Below are positions 33,340 through 45,857 of a DNA stretch of 64,000 nt, piece after piece. How positions within the stretch are numbered: the first letter of the stretch is position 1; the number at the start of each line of letters is the position of its first letter. The notes beneath the pieces are model-generated. The model saw only the letters and a list, made by a program, of their open reading frames with translations, was not told the DNA's origin and searched no databases. The stretch comes from Sitta carolinensis (taxonomy: Eukaryota > Chordata > Aves > Passeriformes > Sittidae), in contig CM063289.1 in the NCBI GenBank assembly GCA_032173965.1, forward strand, positions 30,732,690 to 30,796,689, written 5' to 3'. Made by a program: the position numbers and the translations under genes.

Positions 33340-34879
33340 GAAGCACAGCTCTGAGTCACACACCTGGAAATGAGGAGGGCAGGAGGTGCCCAGGCCAACC
33401 ATTCCCTGCTGTGGGTGGAGTGCCAGAGTCACTGAATGTCCCAGCTCAGCCCAGGCCACGCCAGGATCTGGCTCAGAGTGCAGGGTGTGCCTGGGTGGGA
33501 GCTCTTTAATTCAAGAGGCTGCCACTCACCCCCCGAGTTCATCTTCTGCCTCACACCCAACAGCTTTTCCTTATGGAAATATCTGACTCAGCAGCTGAAA
33601 ACGGGAAAATATTTTGCACAACTTCCATCCTAATGAAAAGCATCTTTTAAAATTTTAATCAGACGGCTCCACGCTGTTCTGCGGATTCAGAGGCTCAGTT
33701 AAAATCTGGGCTCCCTGAAAGTCATGAACAGGTGCCAGTGATAAAGGAACATTTATTTCACTGCTCAGAGCTGCTGCTTGAAGCTGTCAGCACCCTGCTC
33801 CTGGAAGGAGCTGCAGTCTTGGTTCTACCTGCAAATTCTGGTGCTGTTTCCTTTACCCCAGAGAGCCTCTTGGGAAAAGCCACACTCAGCCTTTCATGGC
33901 TTGCCTGGTGACATGTTAAGGGCTCATCTGGAAACTTTAAGGAAGGACAAAACCCAGCCTAAACTCCAGCTCAGTAGACTGGGCCTTGCAAGTGTTTGTA
34001 GAGAGGGAAAGGGAAAGAAGCAGCTTTGAAACATCAGGTTCAGAGTGGGGAAATGGCTGATCCTGTGTCATCCTGGGATTGTTGTTTTCCATCCTGGCTG
34101 GAAATATTGTTGGCAACTCCATCAAAATGTCCATGTTGCACAGATACTCTAAATGCAGCTGGCATGGAACTGAAATTTCCATTTGGTGCGAAATTCAGAC
34201 GGGGAAAAGACAAAAAAAGAAGAAGTGTTGCCTGGAGTGAGATGGGGAGCCTGGAAGGAAGCCAACGCAATTTTTTTTTTTTTCCCCACTCAAAACTCAA
34301 CAGGCCTTTATTTGAATTTCTTTAAAACTGACATATTCATGGAGTTTTCAAACAGGCTTTTTCTGACAAGTCCCCTAACCCCCCAAGCCTTCCCTCCCTC
34401 AGCAACCCAAGTTTGTCAGATCCTTCCCTGCCAGCTGTAGCTGCAGGCTCCTCCATATTCCACCCAGAGCTGGGCCCTCCCTGAAGTTATGGATGCACAG
34501 CTCTATATACATTTTAAATCTCTGCACATGGCCACCCATCTCATCGAGATGGATATATGCATATTTATTCCTGTACAATTCCTGTAGTCAGCCAGTTCTG
34601 GCTGATCAAACCTTCACTTAAAACATATCCTTCTGTGATAAATAAAAACACGGACTGCTCTCTTCCTGCTGGTGAGTCACATTCTGGAATCTCCTGCCTG
34701 TCTTCTCTCAGTCAGAGCTGGGACTTGTCTCACTCTCGGGGAAGGTGTAAATAGGTTGTGTAAAGGAATAGGCTGTACAAGGAACAAGGGAACAGCTGGA
34801 GCTGGGCCAGGGAGTTTTGGGGTGGAGCTCAGGAAAGGCTCTGGCACTGCCCAGATCCCCAGGGAATGGGCACAGCCCT
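33340..34879. other. Unique intronic sequence
   Basis: Mixed composition with AT-rich parts (33,560-33,760 and 34,490-34,660). A T run of about 13 lies at 34,270-34,283. No exon recognised. Confidence 0.4.
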
Positions 34880-35010
34880 GAGAGCTCCAGGAGAGCATGG
34901 ACAGCGCTCCAGGGATGCCCAGCGTGGGGTTTTGGGATTTGTGCAGGACCAGGAGCTGGATCAAGGATCCCTTGGTCCCTTCCAGCTCAGGATATTCCAC
35001 GATCCCATCG
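34880..35010 (+). mobile_element. CR1 fragment, second tail subtype
   Basis: TTTGTGCAGGACCAGGAGCT, then CTTGGTCCCTTCCAGCTCAG and GATATTCCACGATCC, match the CR1 tail subtype that ends in ...AACTCAGAATATTC. Confidence 0.75.
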
Positions 35011-37328
35011 ATACCTGTGCCTTGAACCCCGTTGGAGCTGGATGGGAAGAGCCCTGCCCACGTTCCAAGGTTCCCAAGCTGCAGTTCCTGCACCAACACC
35101 CCGCTGCCAAGGGCTGATCCCAGCTGCCAGCACACCAACCCACCTGGCTGCTGACAAACCCCCAGCAGCACTGACCCCCGAGGCTGGGCAGCCCTTGGGG
35201 CAGCACTGGGAGGAAGCAGCAGCAGGAGGTTGAGCATCTCTGCACCTTCCACATCCTCCACCCTGCTCACAGCCTCCAGGAGCCGTTTCACACCTGGCCC
35301 TGCTTTCCTGGCATCTCTCAGAAGCACTCCTCGGTTGGAATGTGAAAATTCCAGCCAACCGATCGATGTGTGATATTGTAAAATATTCAGGATTCTCAGA
35401 GCAGCTTCTTCTCCTGAGTGGGCTTCTCATATCCGTGGGAAAGCTCATTAATATTGAAATCCCCACTGACAGAAGGCTTGTAGGCAATACAGTATCAGGA
35501 AAAAAACATCCTTGTATTTTACATGCCGCCTCAGAGAGTGGGAATCAATGGACTAAAAACGACCTAGTTCTAGTCCTATTTTTCAGCTGATAGAAAGCAG
35601 CTCTCTTGATATTAAATAATGCATCTCTTCAGCAAGCAGTGAATAATATGATTTAGTGTGTTCAAACATTCTGCTGGAATGATGATGCAGGCTCTGAGCA
35701 GGCTGAATGTCACCGAGCACACCCTGAGACACTCGCTCAGCTCAAACAGGAATGTTTACCTAATTCCACCCATTCACTCCAGGCTGTGCCTTCACGGGAT
35801 CATTTACAAACACAGAGTTCACCTGCTCGTGGCAGCAGGTGGCTGCAGCGCTGCAAGGCAGCTATTTCCCACAGGATATAATTCCCAGTGTCCCCGGGTT
35901 CCCACAGAAACCCAGAATTACCGGTGCAGGTGCACGGAGCTGCCTGAATCCAGAAACCAGCTTTGCCTGGCACAGGGAAACGCTGGAATTTCACACCTGC
36001 CTGGGCTCTGAAATGCAGCAGCAATGCCCACCGTGTGCTCTGCACAGAGAGGAGGTTTAATATATGGATATTCTCTAGATAGTCACTGCTTTGGTGCCAG
36101 ACTGCTCCCAGCAAGACCTGTGCGTGCTTTCTGTCTGTTCAGAGGAACCTCTGGGGTTCTGGCACTGGGTGCTGGAAGTGCTGGGTTCATCCCAGCTGGG
36201 GGACAGGGCAGACTCTGCCTTCCCTCCCCGTGGCATCTGGGGCACTGGGGAGGCAGCCCTGCAGCCACCCAGCACCCAAAGCTCTCAGAGCAAACACACA
36301 CCTGCTCCCAACAGCATTGACATGGCAAAATTGCAGCGATCCAGGGGCTGTCACCCGAAACCTGGGGCACCTTTTTGGGATTGCACACAGGGAGGCAGGG
36401 CTGGCCCTGTCCCCCTCCCCAGAGTTTGCTGCTCCTGCTGATGTGCAAAGTCCTCCAGCTGCAGGAGCACCCGATTCCCCACCAACAGACAGGACTCATG
36501 GCAAGAAAGAGCGCTGTAAATTCCAAAATTCAGAGTCCAACCCCGCACATTCTCCTTACACAAAATCACTGATTGATTTAAATGGGATTTGCAACTGCAT
36601 GAGAAGAGGAGAAACTGGAGGGGTTGGCAGGTTTCCCGTGAAACAAGCAGGGCCTGCTTGAAATGAGGTATTATTTGGCATTCTGGCATTTTAAATGTGC
36701 TAGATATGCGGAGAGGCAGAGCAGGGAGAACCAGCTGAAGTTCAAGGAGTTGTCCAACCTGCCCAAGTGCTCATTTAAACACGTGCTTTTGTTCCTGAGA
36801 AAATTAAATAACTTAAGGTCCTTCTCTCTCCGGCTCCAATTTTTATAAAAGTGCCTTATAAGATGTGAAAATCATTAATTAAAGAAGATTCCTCAATTAT
36901 TCTCTCTGACCTGTCACAGTTACTTGTTTAGTCAGCGTTAAGAATTCAGCAACATCTTCAAAGGCTTTTCAAGACACCACCTGTGAACTAATTAGGCTGA
37001 AGGAGGAAAGATTTGTAAGGAGCTGCAGCTCCTGGTGCTGCCTGACAACACAGACACCAACCGTGGCCCCAATTTTGTAACTTTTTGCAGCTAATTCTAC
37101 ATGCTTGAAGCACTGTCGCTTCAAATTAGGGAAGAAAATCCCCAAATGTACTGGAAAGGGCTCCAGCAGGGGAAGGCACAAACGTGGCACCAGGGCTCTC
37201 AAGCACGCCGTTGTTTGGATGAATTAAAAATGTCTGAAATGCTTTGTCCCCTGTTGGGAACTGGGGCTGTGCAGTCTGGGTTTCCTAGGCTTGCTGCTTC
37301 TGAGTTTCTAAGTTCAGTTTCTTCCCAG
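35011..37328. other. Unique intronic sequence with two AT-rich islands
   Basis: AT-rich, repeat-free stretches at 35,330-35,700 and 36,650-37,130 (with AATTAAAGAAG and AACTAATTAGG words) are conserved non-coding candidates. An imperfect inverted repeat GGTTGGA...TCCAGCCAACC lies at 35,334-35,361. No exon was recognised. Confidence 0.4.
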
Positions 37329-37866
37329 TGTTGCTGTGGCGAGTGACAAATGACACAATTCCTTGTTTCTGATCTGACTCCAATCCTTTATTCCAACAAC
37401 TGACCCCTTTTTATACCTTTTTATACACCATTCCTCATTTAGAACTGATCTGATTCCCATTTATTCCAACAACTGACCCCTTTTTATACCTTTTTATACA
37501 TGATTCCTTGTTTGGAACTGATCTGACTCCCATTTATTCAAACAGCTGATTCCTTTTTATACACCATTCCTCATTTAGAACTGGTCTGACTCCAATCCTC
37601 TATTCCAATAACTGATCCCTTTTTACACCTTTCTGAAAATGCCACTCCCATTGTCAGGAAGAGTGCCAGCACTCTTCACCCCATTGGCCAAACCCAAAAG
37701 ACATCAGAGAGAGTCCATCCCACGGAACAGAATCCAAACATTGCACTCGTGACAGAAACACTGTTTGTGTCAAACCTGTGAGAACCAGGCCTTCCTAACC
37801 CAAAACATCACCGAGAAACTGAACCCAGACACTCGGAAACCTCAGGACTAGGAAAACCAGACAACA
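37329..37866 (-). mobile_element. Solo LTR, minus orientation, with multiplied core
   Basis: Both ends align with the LTR at 45,538-45,852. The plus-strand left end is TGTTGCTGTGGCGAGTGAC and the right end is AAAACCAGACAACA, giving TG...CA termini. On the minus strand the order is CCAAT-like (ATTGG complement at about 37,680), TATAAAAAGG, then AATAAA. The TATA/AATAAA block of about 73 bp is repeated in tandem about four times (starts near 37,371, 37,447, 37,520 and 37,583), the last one decayed. Total length is 538 bp against 315 bp in the relative. No clean target duplication was found. Confidence 0.75.
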
Positions 37867-37964
37867 GGGGTGGAATCCTGAAAGTTCTCCAGGGTTGCTA
37901 TGGATTGCTCACTTCCTACAGAGAGTAACTTCTGAGCTGGGTCTTTGAGGAAGATGCTGGGAGA

Positions 37965-38085
37965 ACTGGAGCAGGGGTGATGGGACCATGAGGGTCCCTC
38001 AGTGTTCCCTTCCTGGCTGGGAGATCTGGAGCAATGGTGATGGGACCATGAGGGTCCCTCAGTGTCCCCTTGATGGCTGGAGAGC
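37965..38085 (+). repeat. 60-bp tandem duplication
   Basis: Two copies of a block containing GGTGATGGGACCATGAGGGT and CCCTCAGTGT, differing in a few bases. Partial third edges lie on both sides. Confidence 0.85.
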
Positions 38086-38419
38086 CTCCAACACCCCTGG
38101 GGCTCCCTCAGCTCAGGGCTGGCTGGCTCTGGGCTGCTCTCAGCCCCTGCCAAGGATCTGTGTCCTTCCAGCAGCAAAGGCTCCTCCGGGGAACATCCCC
38201 TGGAGCTGCACTGAGGTGCTAAAGGATGGTGGCAATTAGCTAATTAGCTGCAGAGCCTTGATGGAGCAGGAAGGAGGCTGATGCTCTGCCTGCTGTGAGG
38301 CTGAAATGAGCTCCCAGGGCTGAGCCAGGGTTTGTGTTCCTGCCTGGGGGACGCGGGGCAGGCGGGCAGACCCAAAGGACTCTCGGCCAAAACCTCCTGG
38401 GAGGAGTTTGGACAAAGTC

Positions 38420-38510
38420 AGAAATGCTGTCCCTGCTCGGGGCAGGGGGTGGAACTTGATTTTCAGGTCCCTTGCAGCCCAAACCATTCTGTGATTTATG
38501 ATAAATCTAC
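38420..38510 (+). mobile_element. CR1 LINE 3'-end fragment
   Basis: GGGGCAGGGGGTGGAACTTG, then CAGGTCCCTTGCAGCCCAAA and CCATTCTGTGATTTATGAT. Confidence 0.8.
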
Positions 38511-39734
38511 TTTTACTGTCGCAGGCAGCCACGGACAGATAACCCAGGTTTTCTGCCACCTTCTCCCAGCCCAGCCTGCTGCCTTCACTGCTGGTGCTGC
38601 AGCACACGAGGGACTCAGTTCCAGACACTCTGGGAAGTTTTTCGTTGCCTCTGCAGCTGAATAACTCTGCAACAATAGTGCTGGCATTTCCCAGCTATTT
38701 ACCAGGCTAAAATTAGCCAAGTAGAGGGACTATCACAGTGTTATTTAATTATGGAAGGCAAACAGAGCAGTTCAGTGCAATGTCACTGCTGGTACCAGGG
38801 CTCATTTCCAGGAGGAAAGACTCAATAATAAATTTTCAACCATTTTGAGAATTGTCTCTAAACCTTCCTCCCCTTTTCTGTTGTCTTTCAGCAGAACAGA
38901 TGTTGGTTTTCAACTGCAAACTGTGCTCAGAGTACTTTCCTTGGTAATTTAAAGTTGCATTTGCTCACGTACTTTCATAACTCTTGCAACCTCAATGATT
39001 CCCAAATTTTTCTTCTATTGTACTCAGGGGTTTTCATATTCTCGATTTCATGTTTGGAAAGAGCCCTCTCTATTTAGCACCATGCTTTCAGCATTAAGAG
39101 AGGGATTGCTATTGAAGGACTCTTCCTTTCCACTCCCCCAGCCCCATCCTGCTCCCAAAAACACGCACAGTTTTGCTCCTTTGGTGCACATTTCTGCAGA
39201 CAAGGCCTCCAACACATCTCAGAGCTGTGTTACTGGAACAGCAGTTTTGGAAAGTGAGCAATGCCTGTGACTCTGCTGGAGCACTCACTCACGGAGATGA
39301 CACCCAGCAGCGTTCCTGCAGCCAGGCAGCATCAGCCTCCCTGCCTGCACAGAGCCTGGAACAGCCCAGGCTGATTTGTTTTTTTAGGAAAAATCCCTAA
39401 ATCTTTCCGGGATTACAGAGCCCAGTGTCCAACACCACCCAGAGCAGGGGTCTCCTATCGCCTCTTTGCACAACCCACACAGCAGCAACTCCTTCCTCCT
39501 CCTCAGCTTAACTCCAGGAATAATCCCCCAGCTTATTTTCAGCTGCTGGTACTGCAGAGCAGCTGTGGCAAATCCCAAGGATGGGGGCTCCAGCTGGGAT
39601 CACTGCCAGCTGTTGGCAGAGCAGTGCCCTGGGTGGCACAGGAGGAGCTCTGCCCTAAAGGAGGGGCACCAGGGCCGGTGCCTGCCCTGCAGGGGATGGA
39701 GACCTCTGGGAAATTCTGCTTGGTTTTGTCTCCT
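38511..39734. other. Unique intronic sequence
   Basis: AT-rich at 38,640-39,110, with no recognisable exon on either strand. GC-moderate to the right. Confidence 0.4.
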
Positions 39735-39960
39735 GGATGGGATTCTGGGCAGGGATTGTTCCTGGGATGGTGGCAGGCCCTGGCACAGGGTGCCCAGAGC
39801 AGCTGGGGCTGCCCCTGGATCCCTGCAGTGCCCAGGGCTGGATGGACACTGGGAGCCCCTGGCACAGTGGGAGGGGTCCCTGCCAGGGCAGGGGGGCTCT
39901 GGGGGGGCTCTGAGGTCCCTCCCAATCCCGACCACTCCAGGATTCTGTGACCTGCTCCGC
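39735..39960 (+). mobile_element. CR1 LINE 3'-end fragment
   Basis: GGGCTGCCCCTGGATCCCTG, GTGGGAGGGGTCCCTGCCAG and GAGGTCCCTCCCAATCCC, then CCACTCCAGGATTCTGTGA, give a well-preserved end. Confidence 0.85.
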
Positions 39961-40476
39961 TGAGGGTGCCCTGCTGGGGAGCAGGAACAGGAACTCCCCA
40001 GGGAAATGGGGATGCTCCACGAGCACTCAGGCACTCAGGGAGAGGCGTGCAGCTCCCCCAGACACCTCCTGGCACCTCACAACAGCTCCTGGCTCTGTCC
40101 CACAGCCCGCCAGGGATGAGAAATCTGCAGATCCTCAGACCAACACCCACATTTACAACAACATCAGCAAGGACTGGGAGGGCGAGGGGGTGCCAGAGCG
40201 GGGAACTGCCCCCACGGAGCACACCCCTCCAGGACAGACCCAGGCAGGGACAGGGATGCGGGAGAGGCTGCTCAAAACAGGGAAAAGAGACAAGACACAA
40301 AGCCTGGAGGGAAGACACACCGATGGAAGCACAAGGACAGAGGGGAGCCAGCACTACCACGACACAGCTGCCCGGGCCAGCCCTGCAGGCACCGACCCTG
40401 CTGGGGATACTGACCTGGGCTCCACACACCACTAGAGGTAGTAGGCTCAATAATTTCTACAGAAAGGGAAAAGGAG

Positions 40477-40484
40477 AAAAAAAA

Positions 40485-40504
<20 letters not shown>
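40477..40504 (+). repeat. Poly(A) run
   Basis: Twenty-eight consecutive A within an A/G-rich stretch (40,460-40,520). No element with a matching body is recognised to its left. Confidence 0.95.
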
Positions 40505-40515
<11 letters not shown>

Positions 40516-40599
40516 GAGAACATTTGGGGTTAATCACACATGGAAGACAAGAACAGCATGAGACAACAAACAGTCATGCAAGAGACAGCACAGTGTAAT

Positions 40600-41365
40600 G
40601 TCCAGTGGGGTCAGAGCTGGGGGCTGGGGCTGCACCCAGCGCTGCTCTGAGCCAAGGTTCTGACCCAGAGCTGCACCCAGCACTGCTCTGACCCAGAGCT
40701 GGGGGCTGGAGCTGCACCCAGCACTGCTCTGGCCCAGGATTCTGACCCAGAGCTTCATCCAGCACTGCCCTGACCCAGAGATGGGGGCTGGAGCTGCACC
40801 CAGTGCTGCTCTGAAACAGGGTTCTGACCCAGAGCTGGGGGCTGGAGCTGCACCCAGCACTGCTCTGACCCAAGGTTCTGACCCAGATCTTCATCCAGCG
40901 CTGCTGTGATCCAGGATTCTGACCCAGAGCTTCACCCAGCACTGCTCTGACCCAAGGTTCTGACCCAGAGCTTCATCCAGCGCTGCTGTGATCCAGAACT
41001 CTGACCCAGAGCTTCACTCAGCACTGCTCTGGCCCAGGATTCTGACCCAGAGCTGCCCCCAGCACTGCTCTGAGCCAGAGCTGGGGGCTGGAGCTGCACC
41101 CAGCACTGCTCTGACCCAGGATTCTGACCCAGAGCTTCATCCAGCGCTGCTGTGATCCAGAACTCTGACCCAGAGCTTCACTCAGCACTGTCCTGACCCA
41201 GGATTCTGACCCAGAGCTCCCAGCCTGCTGTGATCCAGAACTCTGACCCAGAGCTGCCCCCAGCACTGCTCTGTTGACCCAAGGGTCTTGAAGCCCAGAG
41301 CTGCCCCCAGCACTGCTGTGATCCAGGGTTCTGACCCAGAGCTGCCCCCAGCCCTTCTCTCACCC
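40600..41365 (+). repeat. 40-bp minisatellite, about 19 copies
   Basis: Units mix CACTGCTCTGACCCAGAGCT, GGGGGCTGGAGCTGCACCCAG and TTCTGACCCAGAGCTTCATC. Two unit types alternate, giving a composite period near 80 bp in places. Confidence 0.93.
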
Positions 41366-42775
41366 ACGTTTTGTGCTCTCCATCAGCACCAGCACTCTCC
41401 CCCCAGCCCAGGCTTCTTGCCCTGGGTTTCTCCAGCTCTCAATCATTTCCCAGGGAGGTGCTGAACGCTGAGGGAAGGGCTTTGTTCACTCCATTGGAGG
41501 CAATTTCCTCCCATGAATATCAGTCAAGGTAACCATTTTGAACAAAGAATGTTTTAAAGCAATAGTTTTGTGCTTCGGTGAACTTTTAAGAACGGCACAT
41601 CTTTTTAATTATTGAAGCCTTTCCAGAAGAAAACATTTCTCAGAAACATCAAACCCATTTGGAAGTTGTTTACTTCCCCCAGGGCAACCAATACAAACAG
41701 GCAAAGTTAAGAGAAGACACAGTTCTCCTGCATCCAGCCTAATGAAACAATCACCTGTGGCTTTTCATTATAATTTGACTTTAGAATTCATTATTCTGGG
41801 CCTTTTTATTAGCTTTGAATAGCGCTATGCAAAATGAAATACCAGTCCCAATTAATCTTGCACGGAAGCAAGCTCCCATCTCAATGCAGCAATTCAATAC
41901 TCCTCATAAAAAAGGTTTAACAAAATTACCAAGCTCAAAAGATCATTGACCATATCTTGACTATAACAAGAAACTAATGAAAAAAAATGGGAGCGAGTTG
42001 ACAAGCAGGGATGTGCAGGGAATGGCTGAGCACACACCAGCTCCTGGCCAATTCTGAGGGTTTTTTTTTTTTTTTTTCCCACTTGCTTTCCAGGTTAACA
42101 CTGTGCAAACACGAGTCCAAGAGAAATAGCAGGCAAATATTTCCCCAAATAAAAAGTTATGAAGTTTCTTTACCCAACTGCTAAACTTCTGCTAAGGCAG
42201 ACAAACGTTCCCAGCCCCCCAGCCCAATTATTCAACCCCTTGGCAAACACACCACGGGTGCTGCCGAACCCAAATCACGTCTTGGAAGTAAAATGGGATT
42301 TCAGCAGTGCTACACTTTTAATTGGAATTAAACTCCACCAAGCTGGAGACGCCTTGAGCATAAAAAGGGTTTGGGGTGGCGAGGTGGGAGCAGGTGGGGA
42401 CAGGGGGGACCCTCCTTGGGGATCCCAGGGCACTTCCCACCCTGGCAGGAGCATCCCAGGGACCTGCAGCTGCCCCAGGGAGGAAGAGGAGGGTGGGGAG
42501 GACCCTTCAGAGCACTGCTCAGCTGGCCAAGGCACACACGAGGCTTTCCCCCAGAATATTTAACAGAGAGAGGGCAAAATTACCCAGAAATGCAGAAATA
42601 TGTGAGAGACCGAATGGATTTCAGCGGTGCCTGAGTTTTAAGGAGCTGTGGGCTTTGTGACGTGGGTGTGGGTTGGGAAAGGGGGAGAGAGCCACAGCTG
42701 AAAATCCCAAATGTGCTTTCCAGGCTGGGGCACAGGGAGAGCCTGGCTGGGGCTGCTGCAGGAACCCAACAGGAG
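41366..42775. other. Unique intronic sequence with a long AT-rich island
   Basis: The part at 41,500-42,340 is AT-rich and repeat-free apart from a T run (42,060-42,077). It has words such as TTTTTAATTATTG and CCAATTAATC. This is one of the better conserved non-coding candidates in the window. No exon recognised. Confidence 0.4.
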
Positions 42776-44505
42776 GGGAAAGGGAAATTCCGTGAGGGGA
42801 AGGAATCCATGAGGGAAGGGAAATTCGTGAGGGAAAGGGAAATTCCATGGGGGAAAGGGAAATTCCGTGAGGGAAGGGAAATTCCATGAGGGGAAAGGGA
42901 AATTCATGAGGGAAAGGAAATTCATGAGGGGAAAGGGAAATTCCATGAGGGGAAAGGGAAATTCCATGAGGGGAAAGGGAAATTCCATGAGGGAAAGGGA
43001 AATTCCAAGGGAAAGGAAATTCCATGGGAAGGAATAAGGAAACTCAGCATGAGGGAACAGGGAAATTCCACAAGGAAAAAGGGGAAACTCAACCTAAGGG
43101 AAAAGGGAAATTCCACAAGGGAAAAGGGGAAACTCAACCTAAGGGAAAAGGGGAACTCAGCATGAGGGAACAGGGAAATTCCACAAGGGAAAAGGGGAAA
43201 CTCAGCATGAGGGAACAGGGAAATTCCACAAGGGAAAAGGGGAAATTCAACATAAGGGAAAAGGGAAATTCGACATAAGGGAAAAGGGAAATTCCACAAG
43301 GGAAAAGGGGAAACTCAGCATGAGGGAAAAAGGAAATTCCACAAGGGAAAAGGGGAAACTCAGTGTAAGGAAAAAGGGAAACTCAGCATGAGGGAAAAGG
43401 GAAACTCAGCATGAGGGAACAGGGAAATTCCACAAGGGAAAAGGGGAAACTCAGCATGAGGGAACAGGGAAATTCCACAAGGGAAAAGGGGAAATTCAAC
43501 ATAAGGGAAAAGGGGAAATTCAACATAAGGGAAAAGGGAAATTCCACAAGGGAAAAGGGGAAACTCAGCATGAGGGAAAAAGGAAATTCCACAAGGGAAA
43601 AGGGGAAACTCAGTGTAAGGAAAAAGGGAAACTCAGCATGAGGGAAAAGGGAAACTCAGCATGAGGGAACAGGGAAATTCCACAAGGGAAAAGGGGAAAT
43701 TCAACATAAGGGAAAAGGGAAACTCAGCATGAGGGAAAAGGGAAATCAGCATGAGGGAAAGGGAAATTCCACAAGGGAAAAGGGGACAAAAAACTCAGCA
43801 TGAGGGAAAAAGGAAATTCCACAAGGGAAAAGGGGAAATTCAACATAAGGAAAAGGGGAAATTCAACATAAGGGAAAAGGGAAATTCCACAAGGGAAAAG
43901 GGGAAACTCAGCATGAGGGAAAAAGGAAATTCCACAAGGGAAAAGGGGAAACTCAGTGTAGGAAAAAGGGAAACTCAGCATGAGGGAAAAGGGAAACTCA
44001 GCATGAGGAACAGGGAAATTCCACAGGGAAAAGGGAAATTCAACATAAGGGAAAAGGGAAACTCAGCATGAGGGAAAAGGGAAATTCAGCATGAGGGAAC
44101 AGGGAAATTCCACAAGGGAAAAGGGGAAACTCAGCATGAGGGAAAAAGGAAATTCCACAAGGGAAAAGGGGAAACTCAGCATGAGGGAAAAGGGAAACTC
44201 AGCATGAGGGAAAAGGGAAATTCACAAGGGAAAAGGGAAACTCAGCATGAGGGAAAAGGGAAATTCCAAAGGGAAAAGGGGAAACTCAGCATGAGGGATA
44301 AAGGAAATTCCACAAGGGAAAAGGGGAAATTCAACATAAGGGAAAAGGGAAATTCAACATAAGGGAAAAGGGAAATTCCACAAGGGAAAAGGGGAAACTC
44401 AGCATGAGGGAACAGGGAAATTCCACAAGGGAAAAGGGAAATTCAACCTAAGGGAAAAGGGAAACTCAACAGGAGGGCAAAGGGGAACTCAGCACAAGAG
44501 GCAAA
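42776..44505 (+). repeat. 1.7-kb purine-rich minisatellite
   Basis: The left part (to about 43,030) repeats words of about 22 bp such as GGGAAATTCCATGAGGGGAA. The rest repeats a unit of about 45 bp, GGAAATTCCACAAGGGAAAA plus GGGGAAACTCAGCATGAGGG, with shorter variants (AATTCAACATAAGG, GTGTAAGG). Higher-order blocks recur: the segment near 43,190-43,400 is repeated near 43,430-43,650. The plus strand is about four-fifths purine. Confidence 0.95.
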
Positions 44506-45532
44506 GGAAGCTGAGCAGAGCCAGCGCCCCCAGCCCAGGATGCTCCCTGGGAAAGGAGGTTGTGCCCTGCAGGGAGCAGCCCTGCCTTCAGCAGGAGAAA
44601 CACCAACTGGGGGCAAACAAGAGACTCACAGAAAACAAAAACCTATCAAGGTTTCCTCTTGCTTCCTTGTATTTAAACGGCTGTTTTAAAAGTGGGACAG
44701 TAATTTGATTTAGTGCTCCTTAACTTCTCCCAACCTTCGTGTCCTGCCTGCTCCCCAGGGATAATTCTCAGCCTGGCTCGAATGTGTGGTGCAATGATGA
44801 CAGAAGTTATTTTTCTGGCTGCCTTAAGTTAACAGCACCTTTTTCTTGGGAATTTAAGAGTCAATCCTCGTGGCAAGGAAAGGGAAAGTTCCTCTTGCTG
44901 CAGATGAACACCATTCTTTCCAACAATCAGGCAAATTAACACACTCAGTCAGTACAATATTTCATTAAGAAGCAAAATACCGAACCCAAACCAGCAGGGA
45001 TTGTGCTGGGATCGTGTCTCCCCGGGAAACATCGGATCTAGACTTAATTATAGGTGCCTAAGGTAGCATAAAGTCACAGATTCCTGGCAGCATGGAGGCT
45101 GGAAGCAAAGGCGGTGATTTCATGTATTATTCTTGCAAAAAATCTCATTTTTAAACACATTATTAGATCAAGGCATTGGAGAGACGGATCTATTTCTAGT
45201 TTCAAGTTCTAAAACTCTTTGCAAATCTTTATTCATGAAAATGTTCAGGTCTATAGAGAGAAAACAAAACCAGCTGGTTTTGTAGGAGCACGCTAGGCTG
45301 GTTCATTCAAATTAAAATTTATTAATGACTCCTGAGGAACACTGGGAGGCAGGGATGCGTGGGCAGGAGCAGCACTGTCTGTACTGCACTTTCTGGGACC
45401 CCAATCCCAGTGTCAGGACTGCTCAGATTGCCAAGGGTGCTCGTGGGAGCAGGATCTGCAAGTCTGATGGAAACCCACGACTCCCTGAGCCAAATCTCAG
45501 GGAATTCTCCCCGGGCTGGACTCTGGGGCTTT
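44506..45532. other. Unique intronic sequence with AT-rich island
   Basis: AT-rich and repeat-free at 44,640-45,330, GC-moderate to the right. No exon recognised. Confidence 0.4.
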
Positions 45533-45537
45533 GCTCC

Positions 45538-45852
45538 TGTCACTGTGGTGGGTAACAACACCAATTCTTTTCAAAACAAGATCTGACTCTGCTTTATCCA
45601 AACACATCAGGACCTTTTGTACCTTTAGGACAGGTTGCTGTGATTGGTGAGCAAACGACAGAATTCTTCATTGACATTGGTCAAACTAGAGGGATGTTAG
45701 AGAAGGTTTGTCCCACAGAAAGAATCTAAACCATAAGACTTTGTTACAATAAACAATCCTGATGTTTATGTTCAAGCTGTGAGAACAGGCTTCCAAAAAC
45801 CTGTAACATCATGAAGAAATAGAAATTGGAGGCCTGGAAAAACCAGAGTGCA
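45538..45852 (-). mobile_element. Solo LTR, minus orientation, 5-bp target duplication
   Basis: A 315-bp element with plus-strand ends TGTCACTGTGGTGGGTAAC and ...AACCAGAGTGCA, flanked by GCTCC on both sides (45,533-45,537 and 45,853-45,857). TG...CA ends and a 5-bp duplication are typical of an endogenous retroviral LTR. No internal retroviral region adjoins it, so it is a solo LTR. It is related to the LTR at 37,329-37,866 but carries a single, partly decayed core (CTTTATCC where the relative has TTTATTCC). Confidence 0.85.
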
Positions 45853-45857
45853 GCTCC

